A stretch of 64,000 bases of DNA, from assembly GCA_008364785.1 (NCBI GenBank), contig VTTJ01000008.1, positions 124,001 to 188,000 of the forward strand, read 5' to 3'. Below are positions 40,214 to 50,309 of the stretch, in pieces. Positions within the stretch are counted from its first letter, which is position 1, and each line of letters opens with the position of its first letter. The DNA comes from Bacillus sp. BGMRC 2118. GTDB lineage: Bacteria > Bacillota > Bacilli > Bacillales > SA4. Both the position numbers and the translations under genes were made by a program. The notes beneath the pieces are model-generated. The model searched no databases and was not told the DNA's origin. It worked only from the letters and a program-made list of their open reading frames with translations.

Positions 40214-41569
40214 ATGACAAATCAGAGTTTTAGAACATTTTCTGTTTTGTGGTTTGGTCAATTGGCATCTGTAATTGGGTCAGGATTAACTGGATTTGCA
40301 TTAGGAGTGTGGGTATTTCAGGAAACTGGTTCTGTAACGTTATTTTCTTTTATTATAATGGCTGCTGTTGTACCAGGAGTACTGGCAGCTCCTTTTGCAG
40401 GCTATGTTGTCGACAAGTGGAAACGAAAGTATATTATGATTATTGCAGATGTGATTGCAGGGCTAAGCACGATGCTTATCCTACTTCTATTAATGCTTGA
40501 TGCATTAGAAGTCTGGCATATCTTTTTAACTTCTGCAATTGCTTCCTTTAGTAGCTCGTTTCAATTACCAGCTTATCAGTCAACCGTTGCATTATTGGTT
40601 CCGAAGAAGCAATTAGGTAGAGCAAACGGTATGGTTCAGATGGCAGATTCCCTATCTATGCTGATTGCACCTATAGCCGCAGGTTTATTAATGGGGATTA
40701 TAGGCTTAGAAGGTATTATAGTCATTGATTTAGTTACATTTTGTATAGCTGTTGGTACATTAGCAGTTGTGAAGTTTCCAGAGTTAAAAAAAGAAACGGA
40801 AGCAGTCAAAACAAAATTCGTTCAAGAAGCATTAAAGGGATGGACTTATATAAAAGAACGTCCTGCTCTTGTAGGATTATTGTTTTATTTTGCATTCGTC
40901 AATTTCCTATTAGGTTACTTGAATGTGTTAATTCAACCCCTAATCTTAATGATAAGTGATGAAAAATCACTAGGAATGGTTATTTCAATTAGTGGTGGAG
41001 GCATGCTGTTAGGTGGAGTGATTCTAAGTGTCTGGGGTGGCATGAAGGATAAAATGAAGCAATTCTTATTATTTGGAATATTAAGTGCTATAGGACTGAG
41101 TATTATGGGCTTATCATCATCGATTGTTCTCATTACATCAGGAATGTTCATCACACTTGCACTCATTCCATTTGGAAATGCAGCCGTACAGGAAATATGG
41201 CAGCGAAAAGTTCATGCTACGGTACAAGGAAGAGTATTTGCACTAAGAAGAATGGTAGGATTATCACTATCTCCAATTGCCTACCTGACAGCAGGACCGG
41301 TAACAGAAAAGATCTTTAATCCATTAATGAGTACAGATGGTTTTCTGGCTGATAGCGTTGGTGTCATTATTGGAGTAGGAGAGCACAGAGGAATCGGCCT
41401 ACTTTTTCTTACACTTGGAATACTCTGGGTAATAACAGGGCTTGTTTATTACGCTCATCCACGAATCAGACACCTGGACCGAGAACTACTAGACGCAATT
41501 GATGAAGAAGCAGTAGAAGTTTCAACAACCTCATTACTAGAGAAAAAGGCTGTAACCGTAGAAGGATAA
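40214..41569 (+). CDS. MFS-type exporter (MefA-like)
   Basis: A 451-residue major facilitator protein with about 12 membrane helices, GYVVDKWKRKYIM (about 63-75, the cytosolic loop of MFS proteins) and a long acidic C-terminal tail (residues about 425-451). The fold is the MFS_3/Mef type, common in macrolide and other drug exporters; the substrate cannot be read. It forms an operon with the upstream winged-helix regulator. A class C palindrome begins 6 bases after its stop. Confidence 0.88.
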   Translation: MTNQSFRTFSVLWFGQLASVIGSGLTGFALGVWVFQETGSVTLFSFIIMAAVVPGVLAAPFAGYVVDKWKRKYIMIIADVIAGLSTMLILLLLMLDALEVWHIFLTSAIASFSSSFQLPAYQSTVALLVPKKQLGRANGMVQMADSLSMLIAPIAAGLLMGIIGLEGIIVIDLVTFCIAVGTLAVVKFPELKKETEAVKTKFVQEALKGWTYIKERPALVGLLFYFAFVNFLLGYLNVLIQPLILMISDEKSLGMVISISGGGMLLGGVILSVWGGMKDKMKQFLLFGILSAIGLSIMGLSSSIVLITSGMFITLALIPFGNAAVQEIWQRKVHATVQGRVFALRRMVGLSLSPIAYLTAGPVTEKIFNPLMSTDGFLADSVGVIIGVGEHRGIGLLFLTLGILWVITGLVYYAHPRIRHLDRELLDAIDEEAVEVSTTSLLEKKAVTVEG

Positions 41570-41575
41570 TTTCAC

Positions 41576-41630
41576 TTTTAACACAGTAACGCATTGGAGG
41601 CAGGACCCCCAATGCGTTACTGTGTTAAAA
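41576..41630. repeat. Class C palindrome copy 4
   Basis: A 55-bp palindrome with arms TTTTAACACAGTAACGCATT / AATGCGTTACTGTGTTAAAA, perfect over 20 pairs, and a GGAGGCAGGACCCCC centre. It lies between the convergent MFS and DUF2785 genes, 8 bases from the latter's stop. Confidence 0.9.
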
Positions 41631-41638
41631 TGTATGGT

Positions 41639-42484
41639 TTATGTACTAGGGAAATAAGGCTTTGCTAATTCGTAAATGTATCCTTCTACTGAATCTAAAA
41701 TAACTGGATTATGGTCTAGCTTTTTCAATCTAAAGTATAATGCCGTTAAAAACTGCTTCCAATTAATAGTTTGATTGAATCCAAGATTAGACGGTAATGT
41801 TTTATACTCTTTTATTATTCTAATTTGGAATGAATGAATAAGATGATAAACGGTATCTGAATCAAGGTTTTGTAAAATTGTTAGTACAGCTGTAAGTAAC
41901 CGTTCGGACTCATCACTTTGATAAACAGTTGCTTGGTAGGAAGCCTTCGTCAGGACAACTTTTAGTAATGATAGTAAGTTCTCATTTGACAGTTGTGTTT
42001 GTTTTCCCATTTCATCAATGGCATCTGCTATGTGAGCAATGCTGTGTGCCCATCCCTTACCAGGAACAAATCCTCGTACATCACATTCTTTATATGTATA
42101 AAGAATTAACGATTCTAGTATTTTTCTTATTTCAGATGTACTTAAAAATGAGTGTGTCACGTTGTATTGTAAAATAATCGCGATGACAAGACTGGAAAAT
42201 GATCTTGTAAATACAGTGTCATTCTCGGTACTTCCTAGTCCATGAAATAGATAGTCACTCCCAAGCACTGTATCCAGAGTCTCCTTCAATTGCCTAGTAG
42301 AGAATATTCCTTTTGTAATAGAAAAGTAAAATGTACGATAAATAAGCTTATCTCGTAATTCACTATCGGGAGTTCCTATATAATTCAACATCGCTTTTAA
42401 TACTGTTTCTATGTGTTCTTTTTCAATCTCCTCGTTGTTTCCAATTAGGTGTGATAAGTAGTGTTTTAGTTGTTGCTCATTCAT
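41639..42484 (-). CDS. DUF2785 protein
   Basis: A 281-residue helical protein with GFVPGKGWAHSIAHIADAIDEM (about 138-159), the hallmark of DUF2785, an uncharacterised family of HEAT-like helices in Firmicutes. No membrane segment or signal peptide. GGAGGGGATAGGGC precedes the ATG. The gene is convergent to the MFS exporter and stands 81 bases from the 90-aa gene. No function is known. Confidence 0.85.
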   Translation of the reverse strand: MNEQQLKHYLSHLIGNNEEIEKEHIETVLKAMLNYIGTPDSELRDKLIYRTFYFSITKGIFSTRQLKETLDTVLGSDYLFHGLGSTENDTVFTRSFSSLVIAIILQYNVTHSFLSTSEIRKILESLILYTYKECDVRGFVPGKGWAHSIAHIADAIDEMGKQTQLSNENLLSLLKVVLTKASYQATVYQSDESERLLTAVLTILQNLDSDTVYHLIHSFQIRIIKEYKTLPSNLGFNQTINWKQFLTALYFRLKKLDHNPVILDSVEGYIYELAKPYFPST

Positions 42485-42565
42485 GCCCTATCCCCTCCGT
42501 TACCACAATATTACATTTTTGTCAGAGAGAATACTAGAAATATTTTTGACTGAAATAGAAGTTTA

Positions 42566-42838
42566 TTAACCAATCTCTGGTTGATTAATTATTTCCTCTT
42601 GTAAAGACTGTAGTAAGGATTGTTCAAAATTAGAGGAATATAAGCCCTTGATATCAAGGAAATCCTCTGATTTCATACAATAATGTAACCATTCATCTAT
42701 CATAAACCAATCTTCATCTTTCTTATATGTACACTGATATAAAGAATATGGAATAGGGTCAGAAGTATTCATATACGTAATCGTTACTGCATTATTATTT
42801 TCTTCCACGTTCACTAGTTTATAAGGCTTTTCAACCAA
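42566..42838 (-). CDS. Hypothetical protein, 90 aa
   Basis: TTG start at 42838 follows AAAGGAGATGG with acceptable spacing. The 90-residue product is acidic, with Tyr/Trp-rich beta segments (VTITYMNTSDPIPYSLYQCTYKKDEDWFMIDEW) and a C-terminal helix. I do not recognise it. It lies upstream of the DUF2785 gene on the same strand and could be co-transcribed with it. Confidence 0.55.
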   Translation of the reverse strand: MVEKPYKLVNVEENNNAVTITYMNTSDPIPYSLYQCTYKKDEDWFMIDEWLHYCMKSEDFLDIKGLYSSNFEQSLLQSLQEEIINQPEIG

Positions 42839-43001
42839 ATGACCATCTCCTTTTGTAGCAGTATTTCCAAAAGAAAGTATGTGAATACTTCTTGAAGGTT
42901 GTTTGAGTATAGCAGTGATGACAAAAAGTGTAGTTTAAATTCGCTTTAACCTTATTCGACATTTCTCGGGAAATACTGTCGAGGTTTTATAGGGGAATTT
43001 G

Positions 43002-43056
43002 CTTTATTACTCGAAAGGAATGGAGGCCAGTCCCTCGCTCCTTTAAAGAAATAAAG
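43002..43056. repeat. Class C palindrome copy 5, degenerate
   Basis: CTTTATTACTCGAAAGGAATGG and its weakly matching right half ending AAATAAAG flank GGAGGCCAGTCCCTC. Pairing is interrupted but the 55-bp length and both ends are kept. Confidence 0.65.
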
Positions 43057-43151
43057 TCGAGAGTCTGGATGTTCACGATAAATTAAATTTAAAAATTTGA
43101 ATGATAGTTTAGAATTAGGTATTGATTTTATTTGTAATCTCTGACAAAATA

Positions 43152-43181
43152 TTGAAAAAGCAATGATGAGAAAAGTACAAT
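43152..43181 (+). promoter_or_regulatory. Promoter of the T-box-metS unit
   Basis: TTGAAA (43152-43157) and TACAAT (43176-43181) with an 18-base spacer, about 10-15 bases upstream of the T-box stem I. Confidence 0.7.
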
Positions 43182-43189
43182 ATGATGGA

Positions 43190-43440
43190 TCTTATACAGA
43201 GAGCTTCGGTAGCTGAAAAGAAGCGAAGAAACGCATGTTGGAAAATGGTCTCTGAGCTGCACACCGAGTCCCTTTGGGAGGTAGGCTGTGACGGGTTTTG
43301 GCATCCGTTAACAATGCCACGGTATCGAACTATATTGTTCCGTACCTGTTGAGACTAGTAGTGTGAGCTATTAGTAAATAAAGGTGGTAACGCGGTGAAA
43401 CCCGTCCTTTAACATATTTTGTTAAAGGACGGGTTTTTTT
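43190..43440 (+). promoter_or_regulatory. Met-specific T-box riboswitch
   Basis: A complete leader: stem I base CAGAGA/TCTCTG (43197-43202 and 43249-43254) with specifier codon AUG at 43245-43247; the T-box AGGTGGTAACGCGG (43382-43395); and a terminator stem CCCGTCCTTTAACA/GTTAAAGGACGGG ending in TTTTTTT (43401-43440). It should allow transcription of the downstream methionyl-tRNA synthetase when uncharged tRNA-Met accumulates. Confidence 0.9.
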
Positions 43441-43474
43441 ATTTTTATCAAAAAGGAGGAAAAAAAAGATAGTA

Positions 43475-43529
43475 CTTTACTGCTTTAGTAAAGTGGGGAC
43501 CTGTCCCCCGGCACGTTAATGTGATAAAG
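43475..43529. repeat. Class C palindrome copy 6
   Basis: A 55-bp copy with an imperfect left arm and GTGGGGACCTGTCCCCC centre, right end CGTTAATGTGATAAAG identical to copy 7. It sits between the T-box terminator and the metS ribosome binding site, so it is in the mRNA leader. Confidence 0.8.
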
Positions 43530-43550
43530 AAAATAAGGAGGAGTTTGTAA

Positions 43551-45191
43551 ATGGGAGTATTTATTGGAGGCGCATGGCCGTATGCAAATGGTTCACTTCA
43601 TGTCGGTCATATTTCTAGTTTGTTACCAGGAGATGTTATTGCTCGATATTATCGATTGAAGGGCGAAAAAGTGTTGTATGTTTCGGGCAGTGATTGTAAC
43701 GGAACACCTATTGCTCTTCGGGCAAAACAAGAAAATAAAGAAGTAAAAGAAATAACGAATCGATATCATGAAGAATTTGAGGAATGCTTTCGGAAACTGG
43801 GTTTTTCATATAATTATTATTCTAGAACTGACGATCCAAAGCACCATCAAGTTGTACAGGAGGTGTTAGTGAAGCTTATGAAAGAAGGACATATTTATCA
43901 AAAGTCTGAGGAACAAACGTATTGTAATGATTGTGAACAGTTTTTGCCTGATCGTTATGTAGAGGGAATTTGTCCAGTTTGCCATAAAGATGCAAGGGGG
44001 GATCAGTGTGACCACTGTTCAACCATTCATAATCCGCTAGATTTACTCAATCGTACGTGCAAGCTTTGTGGAACTAGTCCATCAATAAAAGAGACGAAGC
44101 ATCTATATTTCCGATTATCATCGTTTCACAATCACATTGAACAGCTAGTAAATAGTGCTGAGTTAAGTCATGCATGGAGAGAAAATGCTGTGCATCTAAC
44201 AAAAAGATACCTTAGTGAAGGATTACAGGATCGTGCAGTTACAAGGGATTTACCGATTGGAGTCCAAGTACCGGTGAAGGGATACGAAGATAAGAAAATT
44301 TACGTCTGGATTGAAGCAGTAACAGGCTATTTATCAGCCTCTAAAAAGTGGGGGACTGTATTCAATGAAGAAATAGATGGATTTTGGAATAAAAAGGGTA
44401 AGGCGTACTATGTTCATGGAAAGGATAATATCCCTTTTCATACAATTATATGGCCAGCAATTCTAGAAGGAATTGAAAATAATCAAATACCGACGCACAT
44501 TATTTCAAATGAATATTTGACAATCGAGAGAAAGAAAATTTCAACTAGTAAAAACTATGCCATATGGATTCCAGATGTATTAGAAAGGTTCCATCCAGAC
44601 TCCATTCGGTATTTTTTACTAATTAATGCACCTGAGAAAAAGGATGCTGATTTTTCATGGAGAGAATTCGTCCATTCTCATAACAGCGAGCTGCTAGGAG
44701 CATTTGGAAATTTAGTAAATCGAACGTTAAAATTTATAATAAATGCCTATGACAGTAAGATTCCAAATGGTGATTTTGAGGACAAACAAAAAAATAGATT
44801 AAAAGAGCTATATAATACGGTTGGTAAAAAGATTGAACTTGGAGAATGTAAGAATGCACTACAAGAGGTATTTGATTATATTCGTGAAGCTAATAAATAT
44901 TTTGATCAAGAGCAACCATGGATTACCGTAAATACTGACAGAGAAAAATGTGACCAAACTCTCTACACCTGTGTCCAAATCATTGCAAATCTATCAAATA
45001 TACTGTCGCCCTTTTTGCCGTTCTCAGCAGCAGCAATCAAAGGATACCTTCAATTAGAGGAGGAACAAGGCTGGAACTATATTGAAACAGTTTCCACTAC
45101 AATCAGAGACATTAAGATTCTGTTTGAGAAAATCGACCTCTCTGTCATTGAAACAGAACGAGAGAAATTAGCTTTATTAAATACACTTTAA
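43551..45191 (+). CDS. metS: Methionyl-tRNA synthetase, MetRS1-type, T-box controlled
   Basis: A 546-residue class I synthetase: HVGH (17-20) as HIGH, four CxxC pairs (Cys125/128, 141/144, 153/156, 170/173) forming a two-zinc connective peptide, and KKISTS (328-333) as KMSKS. It lacks the C-terminal tRNA-binding (Trbp111-like) domain of the usual Bacillus MetRS, so it is the MetRS1 type known from some Bacillus as a second enzyme less sensitive to certain MetRS inhibitors. AGGAGGAG precedes the ATG. Whether another metG exists is not visible here. Confidence 0.92.
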   Translation: MGVFIGGAWPYANGSLHVGHISSLLPGDVIARYYRLKGEKVLYVSGSDCNGTPIALRAKQENKEVKEITNRYHEEFEECFRKLGFSYNYYSRTDDPKHHQVVQEVLVKLMKEGHIYQKSEEQTYCNDCEQFLPDRYVEGICPVCHKDARGDQCDHCSTIHNPLDLLNRTCKLCGTSPSIKETKHLYFRLSSFHNHIEQLVNSAELSHAWRENAVHLTKRYLSEGLQDRAVTRDLPIGVQVPVKGYEDKKIYVWIEAVTGYLSASKKWGTVFNEEIDGFWNKKGKAYYVHGKDNIPFHTIIWPAILEGIENNQIPTHIISNEYLTIERKKISTSKNYAIWIPDVLERFHPDSIRYFLLINAPEKKDADFSWREFVHSHNSELLGAFGNLVNRTLKFIINAYDSKIPNGDFEDKQKNRLKELYNTVGKKIELGECKNALQEVFDYIREANKYFDQEQPWITVNTDREKCDQTLYTCVQIIANLSNILSPFLPFSAAAIKGYLQLEEEQGWNYIETVSTTIRDIKILFEKIDLSVIETEREKLALLNTL

Positions 45192-45240
45192 TACATTAAT
45201 GTAACGGGGGCCAGTCCCCCGTTGCGTTAATGTGATAAAG
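45186..45240. repeat. Class C palindrome copy 7, overlapping the metS stop
   Basis: CTTTAATACATTAATGTAACG and CGTTGCGTTAATGTGATAAAG flank GGGGGCCAGTCCCCC. The left end contains the last Leu codon and TAA of metS, so the element has grown into or captured the gene end. Confidence 0.85.
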
Positions 45241-45323
45241 CTAAATTTATTCTCATTTTGCCTCTGTTTTTTTGTTATAATAGAGAAGTTATTTTACTAG
45301 TTTACTAGGAGGGAAGTGATACT

Positions 45324-47456
45324 GTGATGTTGCAAGAGGCTGAAGGGTTGTTGAAGAGGTATTATGGTTATGACACGTTCAGAAATGGACAGGCAGCTGC
45401 CATTCAGAATGTATTAGAAGGTGAAAATTCACTCGTTTTAATGCCGACTGGAGGCGGAAAGTCGATATGTTATCAAATTCCTGCTTTAATGATGGATGGT
45501 ATTACACTTGTTATCTCACCTTTAATTTCGCTTATGAAGGACCAGGTTGATAGTCTTCTATCTATTGGGATTTCGGCTACTTATATTAATAGTTCACTTA
45601 CTCAGCAAGAGGTATATGAGCGAATTGAATCGGCTAGATATGGTGAATACAAGTTAATTTATATTGCCCCAGAACGATTTGAATCTCCTCAGTTTTGTTC
45701 TTTAATTGAAAGCCTCCATATTTCGATCATTGCGATTGATGAAGCTCACTGCATTTCACAGTGGGGTCATGATTTTCGTCCAAGCTATCGTACACTTTCT
45801 CATGTCATTCAAGATTTACCGATGAGACCAGTTATTATTGCGCTAACCGCAACTGCGACGAAAGATGTCATACAAGATATCAGTTCACTTTTATTTATCA
45901 ATGAAGATCATGTATTTGCAACAGGCTTCAAACGAGAGAATCTTATGCTATCAGTTGAAAAGGGTGTAGATAAACTCTCGTTAATTAAGGAATTACTTGA
46001 AAAGAATAAAGAAACTTCAGGTATTATTTATGCTTCAACGAGAAAAGACGTAGAAAAACTGTTTGATTATATAAAGAGATTAGGCTTTTCTATTGCCAAA
46101 TATCATGCAGGATTAAATGATGAAGAACGGAAAGAAGCACAGGAAGCATTCTTATATGATCAAGTTCAAGTGATGGTTGCCACGAATGCATTTGGAATGG
46201 GTATCAATAAGTCAAACGTTAGATATGTCATTCACTATCAGCTGCCGAAAAATTTAGAAGCGTACTATCAAGAGGCAGGACGTGCAGGGAGAGACGGTGA
46301 ACCGAGTGAATGTACGTTGCTATTTTCTCCACAAGATGTTCAATTACAAAAATTCTTAATTGAACAAAATCAGATGAATTTAGAAAGAAAACAACAAGAC
46401 TATCGCAAGCTGCAGGCAATGATAGACTTCTGTCATACCGAGCAATGTTTGCAGCATCATTTATTACACTATTTTGGTGATGGACATGCACAAATGCGTT
46501 GTGAAAACTGCTCAAACTGCAATGATCACCGTGAGAAAATAGATATTACAAAGGAAGCACAAATTATTTTCTCATGTGTGAAAAGAATGAAAGAAAGGTT
46601 TGGCGTTACTCTTGTTGCACAAGTACTTAAAGGCTCGAAAAATAAACGAATAATGGAGCTCGGATTTCATGACTTGTCAACATATGGACTTCTCAAAAAA
46701 TACACAGAAAAAGAAATCTCAACAACCATTTTATATTTAATAGCTGAAGGATACCTAGTACTTTCAGAAGGTCAATACCCAACGGTCTCATTAACAAATG
46801 AATCAAAACCGGTTCTACTAGGAGAGAAACAAATTTACAGAAAAGCAGCCGCCAGGAAGCGTGAAACTGTGGTCGTGGATGACGAATTATTTACACTGCT
46901 GCGAGCTGCACGTAAGGAAATCTCGACAGAGGAAAACATCCCGCCGTTTGTTGTCTTCTCTGACCGTACATTACGTGAATTATGTGAAATAAAGCCATTA
47001 ACGATGGAAGAACTCCTTCATGTTAAAGGAATTGGTGAACAGAAGCGTGAGCGATACGGAGAAAAGGTATTAACTATTATTCATGAATATGTAAAGGAAT
47101 TCGGTGTCAGTAGAAAACGAGATCCAATCGTCACTACGAAAAAGGACACGAAACCAAGTTTTCTAGAAACATATCATTTATATACGGAAGGAAAGAGCTT
47201 AAAAAAAATTGCGAAAATAAGAGAGCTTTCCCTCATTACCATTCAGAATCATCTCGTTCAGTCTGCTGAAGAAGGGCTCTTCACAACATGGGAAGATATT
47301 TTTACAGAAGAAGAGGAAGCCCTCATTATAGAAAAAGCTTTGGAAACAGGTGCTGAGAAGCTTAAACCAATAAAAGAGCTGTTACCAAGTGAAATTGATT
47401 ACTTTCAAATAAAAATGGTGTTAACAAAGCTGAACGTAGAATCACAAAAGGTATAA
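45324..47456 (+). CDS. recQ: ATP-dependent DNA helicase RecQ
   Basis: A 710-residue superfamily 2 helicase. Motif I PTGGGKS (41-47), motif II DEAH (139-142), RecQ aromatic loop [15 protein letters not shown] and motif [12 protein letters not shown]. Zinc-binding C-terminal domain (Cys near QCLQHHL and CENCSNC), then an HRDC domain (about 515-590, [13 protein letters not shown]) and a C-terminal helix-turn-helix domain (about 620-705) as in Bacillus RecQ. GTG at 45324 or ATG at 45327 are both possible after GGAGGGAAG. It acts in replication restart and recombination repair. Confidence 0.93.
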   Translation: MMLQEAEGLLKRYYGYDTFRNGQAAAIQNVLEGENSLVLMPTGGGKSICYQIPALMMDGITLVISPLISLMKDQVDSLLSIGISATYINSSLTQQEVYERIESARYGEYKLIYIAPERFESPQFCSLIESLHISIIAIDEAHCISQWGHDFRPSYRTLSHVIQDLPMRPVIIALTATATKDVIQDISSLLFINEDHVFATGFKRENLMLSVEKGVDKLSLIKELLEKNKETSGIIYASTRKDVEKLFDYIKRLGFSIAKYHAGLNDEERKEAQEAFLYDQVQVMVATNAFGMGINKSNVRYVIHYQLPKNLEAYYQEAGRAGRDGEPSECTLLFSPQDVQLQKFLIEQNQMNLERKQQDYRKLQAMIDFCHTEQCLQHHLLHYFGDGHAQMRCENCSNCNDHREKIDITKEAQIIFSCVKRMKERFGVTLVAQVLKGSKNKRIMELGFHDLSTYGLLKKYTEKEISTTILYLIAEGYLVLSEGQYPTVSLTNESKPVLLGEKQIYRKAAARKRETVVVDDELFTLLRAARKEISTEENIPPFVVFSDRTLRELCEIKPLTMEELLHVKGIGEQKRERYGEKVLTIIHEYVKEFGVSRKRDPIVTTKKDTKPSFLETYHLYTEGKSLKKIAKIRELSLITIQNHLVQSAEEGLFTTWEDIFTEEEEALIIEKALETGAEKLKPIKELLPSEIDYFQIKMVLTKLNVESQKV

Positions 47457-47545
47457 AACCTGCGGTCCTGTTAAGGAGGAAATTACTAAATCACCTCTAG
47501 TTTTGCAGCATAATTAGACTGTAATGAACACTTTATGAAACGGTT

Positions 47546-47573
47546 AAAACCCAGACCTTTTGGTCTGGGTTTT
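47546..47573 (+). terminator. Terminator after recQ
   Basis: A perfect stem AAAACCCAGACC/GGTCTGGGTTTT with a 4-base loop, followed by AATTTTTTT. Confidence 0.85.
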
Positions 47574-47596
47574 AATTTTTTTTTCTACTATTACTG

Positions 47597-47848
47597 TTAA
47601 GGAGTGTTCCAAAAAAGTGTAGTAGCAACAAATGGTAAAACAAGAGCAATAATAATGATTGTTATATTCCCTAATAGTGCAATCTTTTTATACTGTCCTT
47701 TCTTAGCTAATAAAGATAGAACCAATCCACAACAAGAACAAATGACTGCAGATAAAAGTAATTCATCAATATCTATAAAGATCGTTATATAGGATGAAGC
47801 TGCAATTAGAAATAGAACAAATGAAACAATGCCAAGATATTTCTTCAA
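47597..47848 (-). CDS. Small membrane protein, 83 aa
   Basis: An 83-residue protein with three predicted membrane segments and two adjacent Cys in SAVICSCCGLVLS. TTG start at 47848 after GGGAGG with good spacing. No family was recognised. Convergent with recQ; monocistronic on the minus strand. Confidence 0.6.
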   Translation of the reverse strand: MKKYLGIVSFVLFLIAASSYITIFIDIDELLLSAVICSCCGLVLSLLAKKGQYKKIALLGNITIIIIALVLPFVATTLFWNTP

Positions 47849-48215
47849 TTACTTTCCTCCCTTATATGTTTCGTTACTATAAAACCATTTGAGTTTCATA
47901 GTATTCTGCTTACCTGTCTATTGATGCAATATCCATTATTTACAATAGTATCACATAAATTCTTACAGGCTGTCACGGATAAGAAGGTGCACAGTGTGAA
48001 CGGATATTACATGATTCATCATGTGCCCACACCTTAAGTTGGTATTTTTTTACTCCAAAACATATACTGGATACTTTAAGACAGTAGTGTAGTGGGGGCA
48101 CGTCCCCTGTCGCTTTATTGTGTTAAAGTGTGAGTGCTTTACTAGTTGTTTATTTTTTCCATTTGAATTATGATGTTGATAGATTTGTAGAAAAGTAGAT
48201 GATAGGTGATAAAAG
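47849..48215. other. Intergenic with one class C palindrome
   Basis: No gene is supported. Contains class C copy 8 (48074-48128) and an imperfect AAGGTG...CACACCTT inverted repeat (about 47981-48035). The promoter of the acetyltransferase is expected in the last 80 bases but is not clear. Confidence 0.5.
48074..48128. repeat. Class C palindrome copy 8
   Basis: CTTTAAGACAGTAGTGTAGTG and CGCTTTATTGTGTTAAAG flank GGGGGCACGTCCCC. The arms match partly; the 55-bp length is kept. Confidence 0.75.
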
Positions 48216-49043
48216 ATGTTTTTATTAGATAAGAGTAAGTATGCTTTACTAAATGAAGTATTCCCGTATATTCGGGAGAAGGTAGTCATTCAAGGTGTAT
48301 TACATGGTCACAATCGTGGGAAAGTGTTTGTTGATCATCTAAAGCAGCCGCAAGCAGCAATCATTTGGGCGATTAATGAAATGTTTTACTTTGTAGGAAG
48401 ACCGACAAAGGAGTTTATAGATACCGCTGAAGATTTTATCAATCATACGATAAAGCCAGAAGCAATAGAAATCGGAGAAGACTGTTTTAATTTAGAAGTT
48501 TATCCTTTTGAAGAGTGGGAGCCTTTCATAGACAAAATTTTTATAGAAACAGATATACAGAGAGGAAAAAGGGTTCCGTTTACGTTTCATACACACACCT
48601 TTTTGGAATACAAGCCACCATTTACTGAACAACTGAAAGGTTACAAGTTTATGATTATAAATGATGAGGTAATGGCCATTGATCAATCCTCAATGCTAAA
48701 GAATGAAGTGTTAAAATTTTGGCCATCTTTAGAGGAGTTTTATCAAAATGGTACAGGTATAGCAGTATTTCATAATACTGAATTAATAGGCTCATGCATC
48801 TCAGTATATGTGTATGATCATCATGAAGAGATTGGAATCAACACATATGATGAGAGACATCGTGGAAATGGAATCGCAACTGAAATGGCTTTTCAATTTA
48901 TTCAAACATGTCTCGGCAAGAATCATATTCCTCATTGGACAACAGAATGGTTTCGTGAGGATTCTATTCATATTGCAGTGAAGCTAGGGTTTGAGAAGCA
49001 CGATATGTATACAGTATTTTATTTTCCTTTTACCCAACTATAA
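48216..49043 (+). CDS. GNAT-family acetyltransferase (PF12746-like)
   Basis: A 275-residue two-part protein: an N-terminal domain of about 120 residues with no obvious catalytic motif, and a C-terminal GNAT domain (about 130-270) with EEIGINTYDERHRGNGIATEMA as the acetyl-CoA loop and WFREDSIHIAVKLGFEK. This matches the GNAT_acetyltran family of Bacillus proteins, acceptor unknown. ATAGGTGAT precedes the ATG; a terminator overlaps just after the stop. Confidence 0.82.
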   Translation: MFLLDKSKYALLNEVFPYIREKVVIQGVLHGHNRGKVFVDHLKQPQAAIIWAINEMFYFVGRPTKEFIDTAEDFINHTIKPEAIEIGEDCFNLEVYPFEEWEPFIDKIFIETDIQRGKRVPFTFHTHTFLEYKPPFTEQLKGYKFMIINDEVMAIDQSSMLKNEVLKFWPSLEEFYQNGTGIAVFHNTELIGSCISVYVYDHHEEIGINTYDERHRGNGIATEMAFQFIQTCLGKNHIPHWTTEWFREDSIHIAVKLGFEKHDMYTVFYFPFTQL

Positions 49044-49046
49044 AAA

Positions 49047-49070
49047 ACCAGGCACCTTACAAACCTGGTT
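49047..49070 (+). terminator. Terminator after the GNAT gene
   Basis: A stem AACCAGG/CCTGGTT with a 10-base loop. No long T-run on the plus strand; probably still the transcript end. Confidence 0.6.
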
Positions 49071-49103
49071 CAAACAAGAATTGAAAAGTGGAGCAGGAAG
49101 TCA

Positions 49104-49592
49104 TTAAGGTAGTTGCTTTTCCGTTTTATCTATCCATTCTACGAATTTTTCGCCATGAAAGTGACGATTAAATTCTATTTGGAATGAACGGAGGTTTTCA
49201 ATAAGCTCATGTTTATTAACATTGTCACCTTTTTGAGCAGTCACAAAATCAACAAATTGGAAATTATATTCCTTTGATTTCTTTACTGTTTCAATGCCTA
49301 GAGGAGTAAGTTCACACCACGTTATTCGTCGGTCATTTTTATCCTTGGTTGTGTGAATTAACATTTTCCTTTTTAGTCTGGTAATCATTTGAGCAACTGT
49401 GGAAACATCCCATAGTCCCAGCTCAGCAATTTTTGTCATGGGTGCAATTTTTTCTAAGCTAACTATCCAAAGAACATGAAGCTCCGAAGAAGTCACACCG
49501 ATTTCCTTTGCGGCTTTTTGCCAATCATGTTCCAGTACTTTGTACATACCACGCCAATGATTAATCATTACGTGTAATAATGCTTGATCCAC
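49104..49592 (-). CDS. MarR-family regulator, ScoC/Hpr-like
   Basis: A 162-residue winged-helix protein. The N-terminal half (WRGMYKVLEHDWQKAAKEIGVTSSELHVLWIV) and the helix-turn-helix SEL...KIAELGLWDVSTVAQMITRLKRK resemble ScoC (Hpr), the Bacillus transition-state repressor of proteases and sporulation genes, but it is about 40 residues shorter. It should bind DNA as a dimer; targets are unknown. GTG start at 49592 after AAAGGGGCG. Confidence 0.82.
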   Translation of the reverse strand: MDQALLHVMINHWRGMYKVLEHDWQKAAKEIGVTSSELHVLWIVSLEKIAPMTKIAELGLWDVSTVAQMITRLKRKMLIHTTKDKNDRRITWCELTPLGIETVKKSKEYNFQFVDFVTAQKGDNVNKHELIENLRSFQIEFNRHFHGEKFVEWIDKTEKQLP

Positions 49593-49736
49593 TTATAAAC
49601 ACGCCCCTTTACAAAAGAATACGATCAACACTTATCGTTGGATAGAATAAGGGCTTATATATACTATATCGTCTTACTAGCTGAAATTAGTAGTATAGAG
49701 GACCTGGTAATTAGTGGACATTAGGAGTGATTTAAA

Positions 49737-50267
49737 ATGATAACTTCAAGTGAATTATCGATAAGACCTTTAGAAGATGAAGATGCTGAATTCTTAGCTA
49801 GATGGTTATCTGATCCGAATGTTTTGGAATATTACGAAGGTCGAGATCATCCTTTTACGATTAATCAAGTAAGAGAAAAATTTTATCAAGTACAGGATAC
49901 TGTAAAAAGGAACTTGGTTCTTATTCAAAATCATCCTGTAGGTTACATTCAGTTCTATCCTATAGAAATAGAAGATTTAATAAAGTATGGATATGATAAG
50001 AACGAGGTTATATATGGTCTTGACCAGTTTATAGGTGAAGTTACATACTGGGGTAGCGGAATTGGTACAAAACTAGTGACAACTGTCAGGGATTATTTAT
50101 TTCATACAATAAAAGCTGACAGACTTGTGATGAATCCACAAGCTTGGAATACACGAGCCATTCGTTGCTATGAAAAGTGTGGTTTTACAAAGGTGAAATT
50201 GCTACCTAAAAATGAATGGCATGAAGGAGAGTACCGTGATTGCTGGTTAGTAGAATGTAAGAAGTGA
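49737..50267 (+). CDS. AAC(6')-like GNAT acetyltransferase
   Basis: A 176-residue GNAT enzyme: LSIRPLEDEDAEFLARWLSDPNVLEYYEGRD at the N-terminus, YGLDQFIGEVTYWGSGIGTKLV as the acetyl-CoA loop and the C-terminal VMNPQAWNTRAIRCYEKCGF. This is the AAC(6')-Ib/Acetyltransf_8 layout, so aminoglycoside N-acetylation is possible, but many chromosomal relatives are not resistance enzymes. AGGAGTGA precedes the ATG. It ends 42 bases before family A copy 3. Confidence 0.8.
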   Translation: MITSSELSIRPLEDEDAEFLARWLSDPNVLEYYEGRDHPFTINQVREKFYQVQDTVKRNLVLIQNHPVGYIQFYPIEIEDLIKYGYDKNEVIYGLDQFIGEVTYWGSGIGTKLVTTVRDYLFHTIKADRLVMNPQAWNTRAIRCYEKCGFTKVKLLPKNEWHEGEYRDCWLVECKK

Positions 50268-50309
50268 TTAACCTTGTTGTTTAACAAACAGTTCTTACAA
50301 ATTGAAAAT

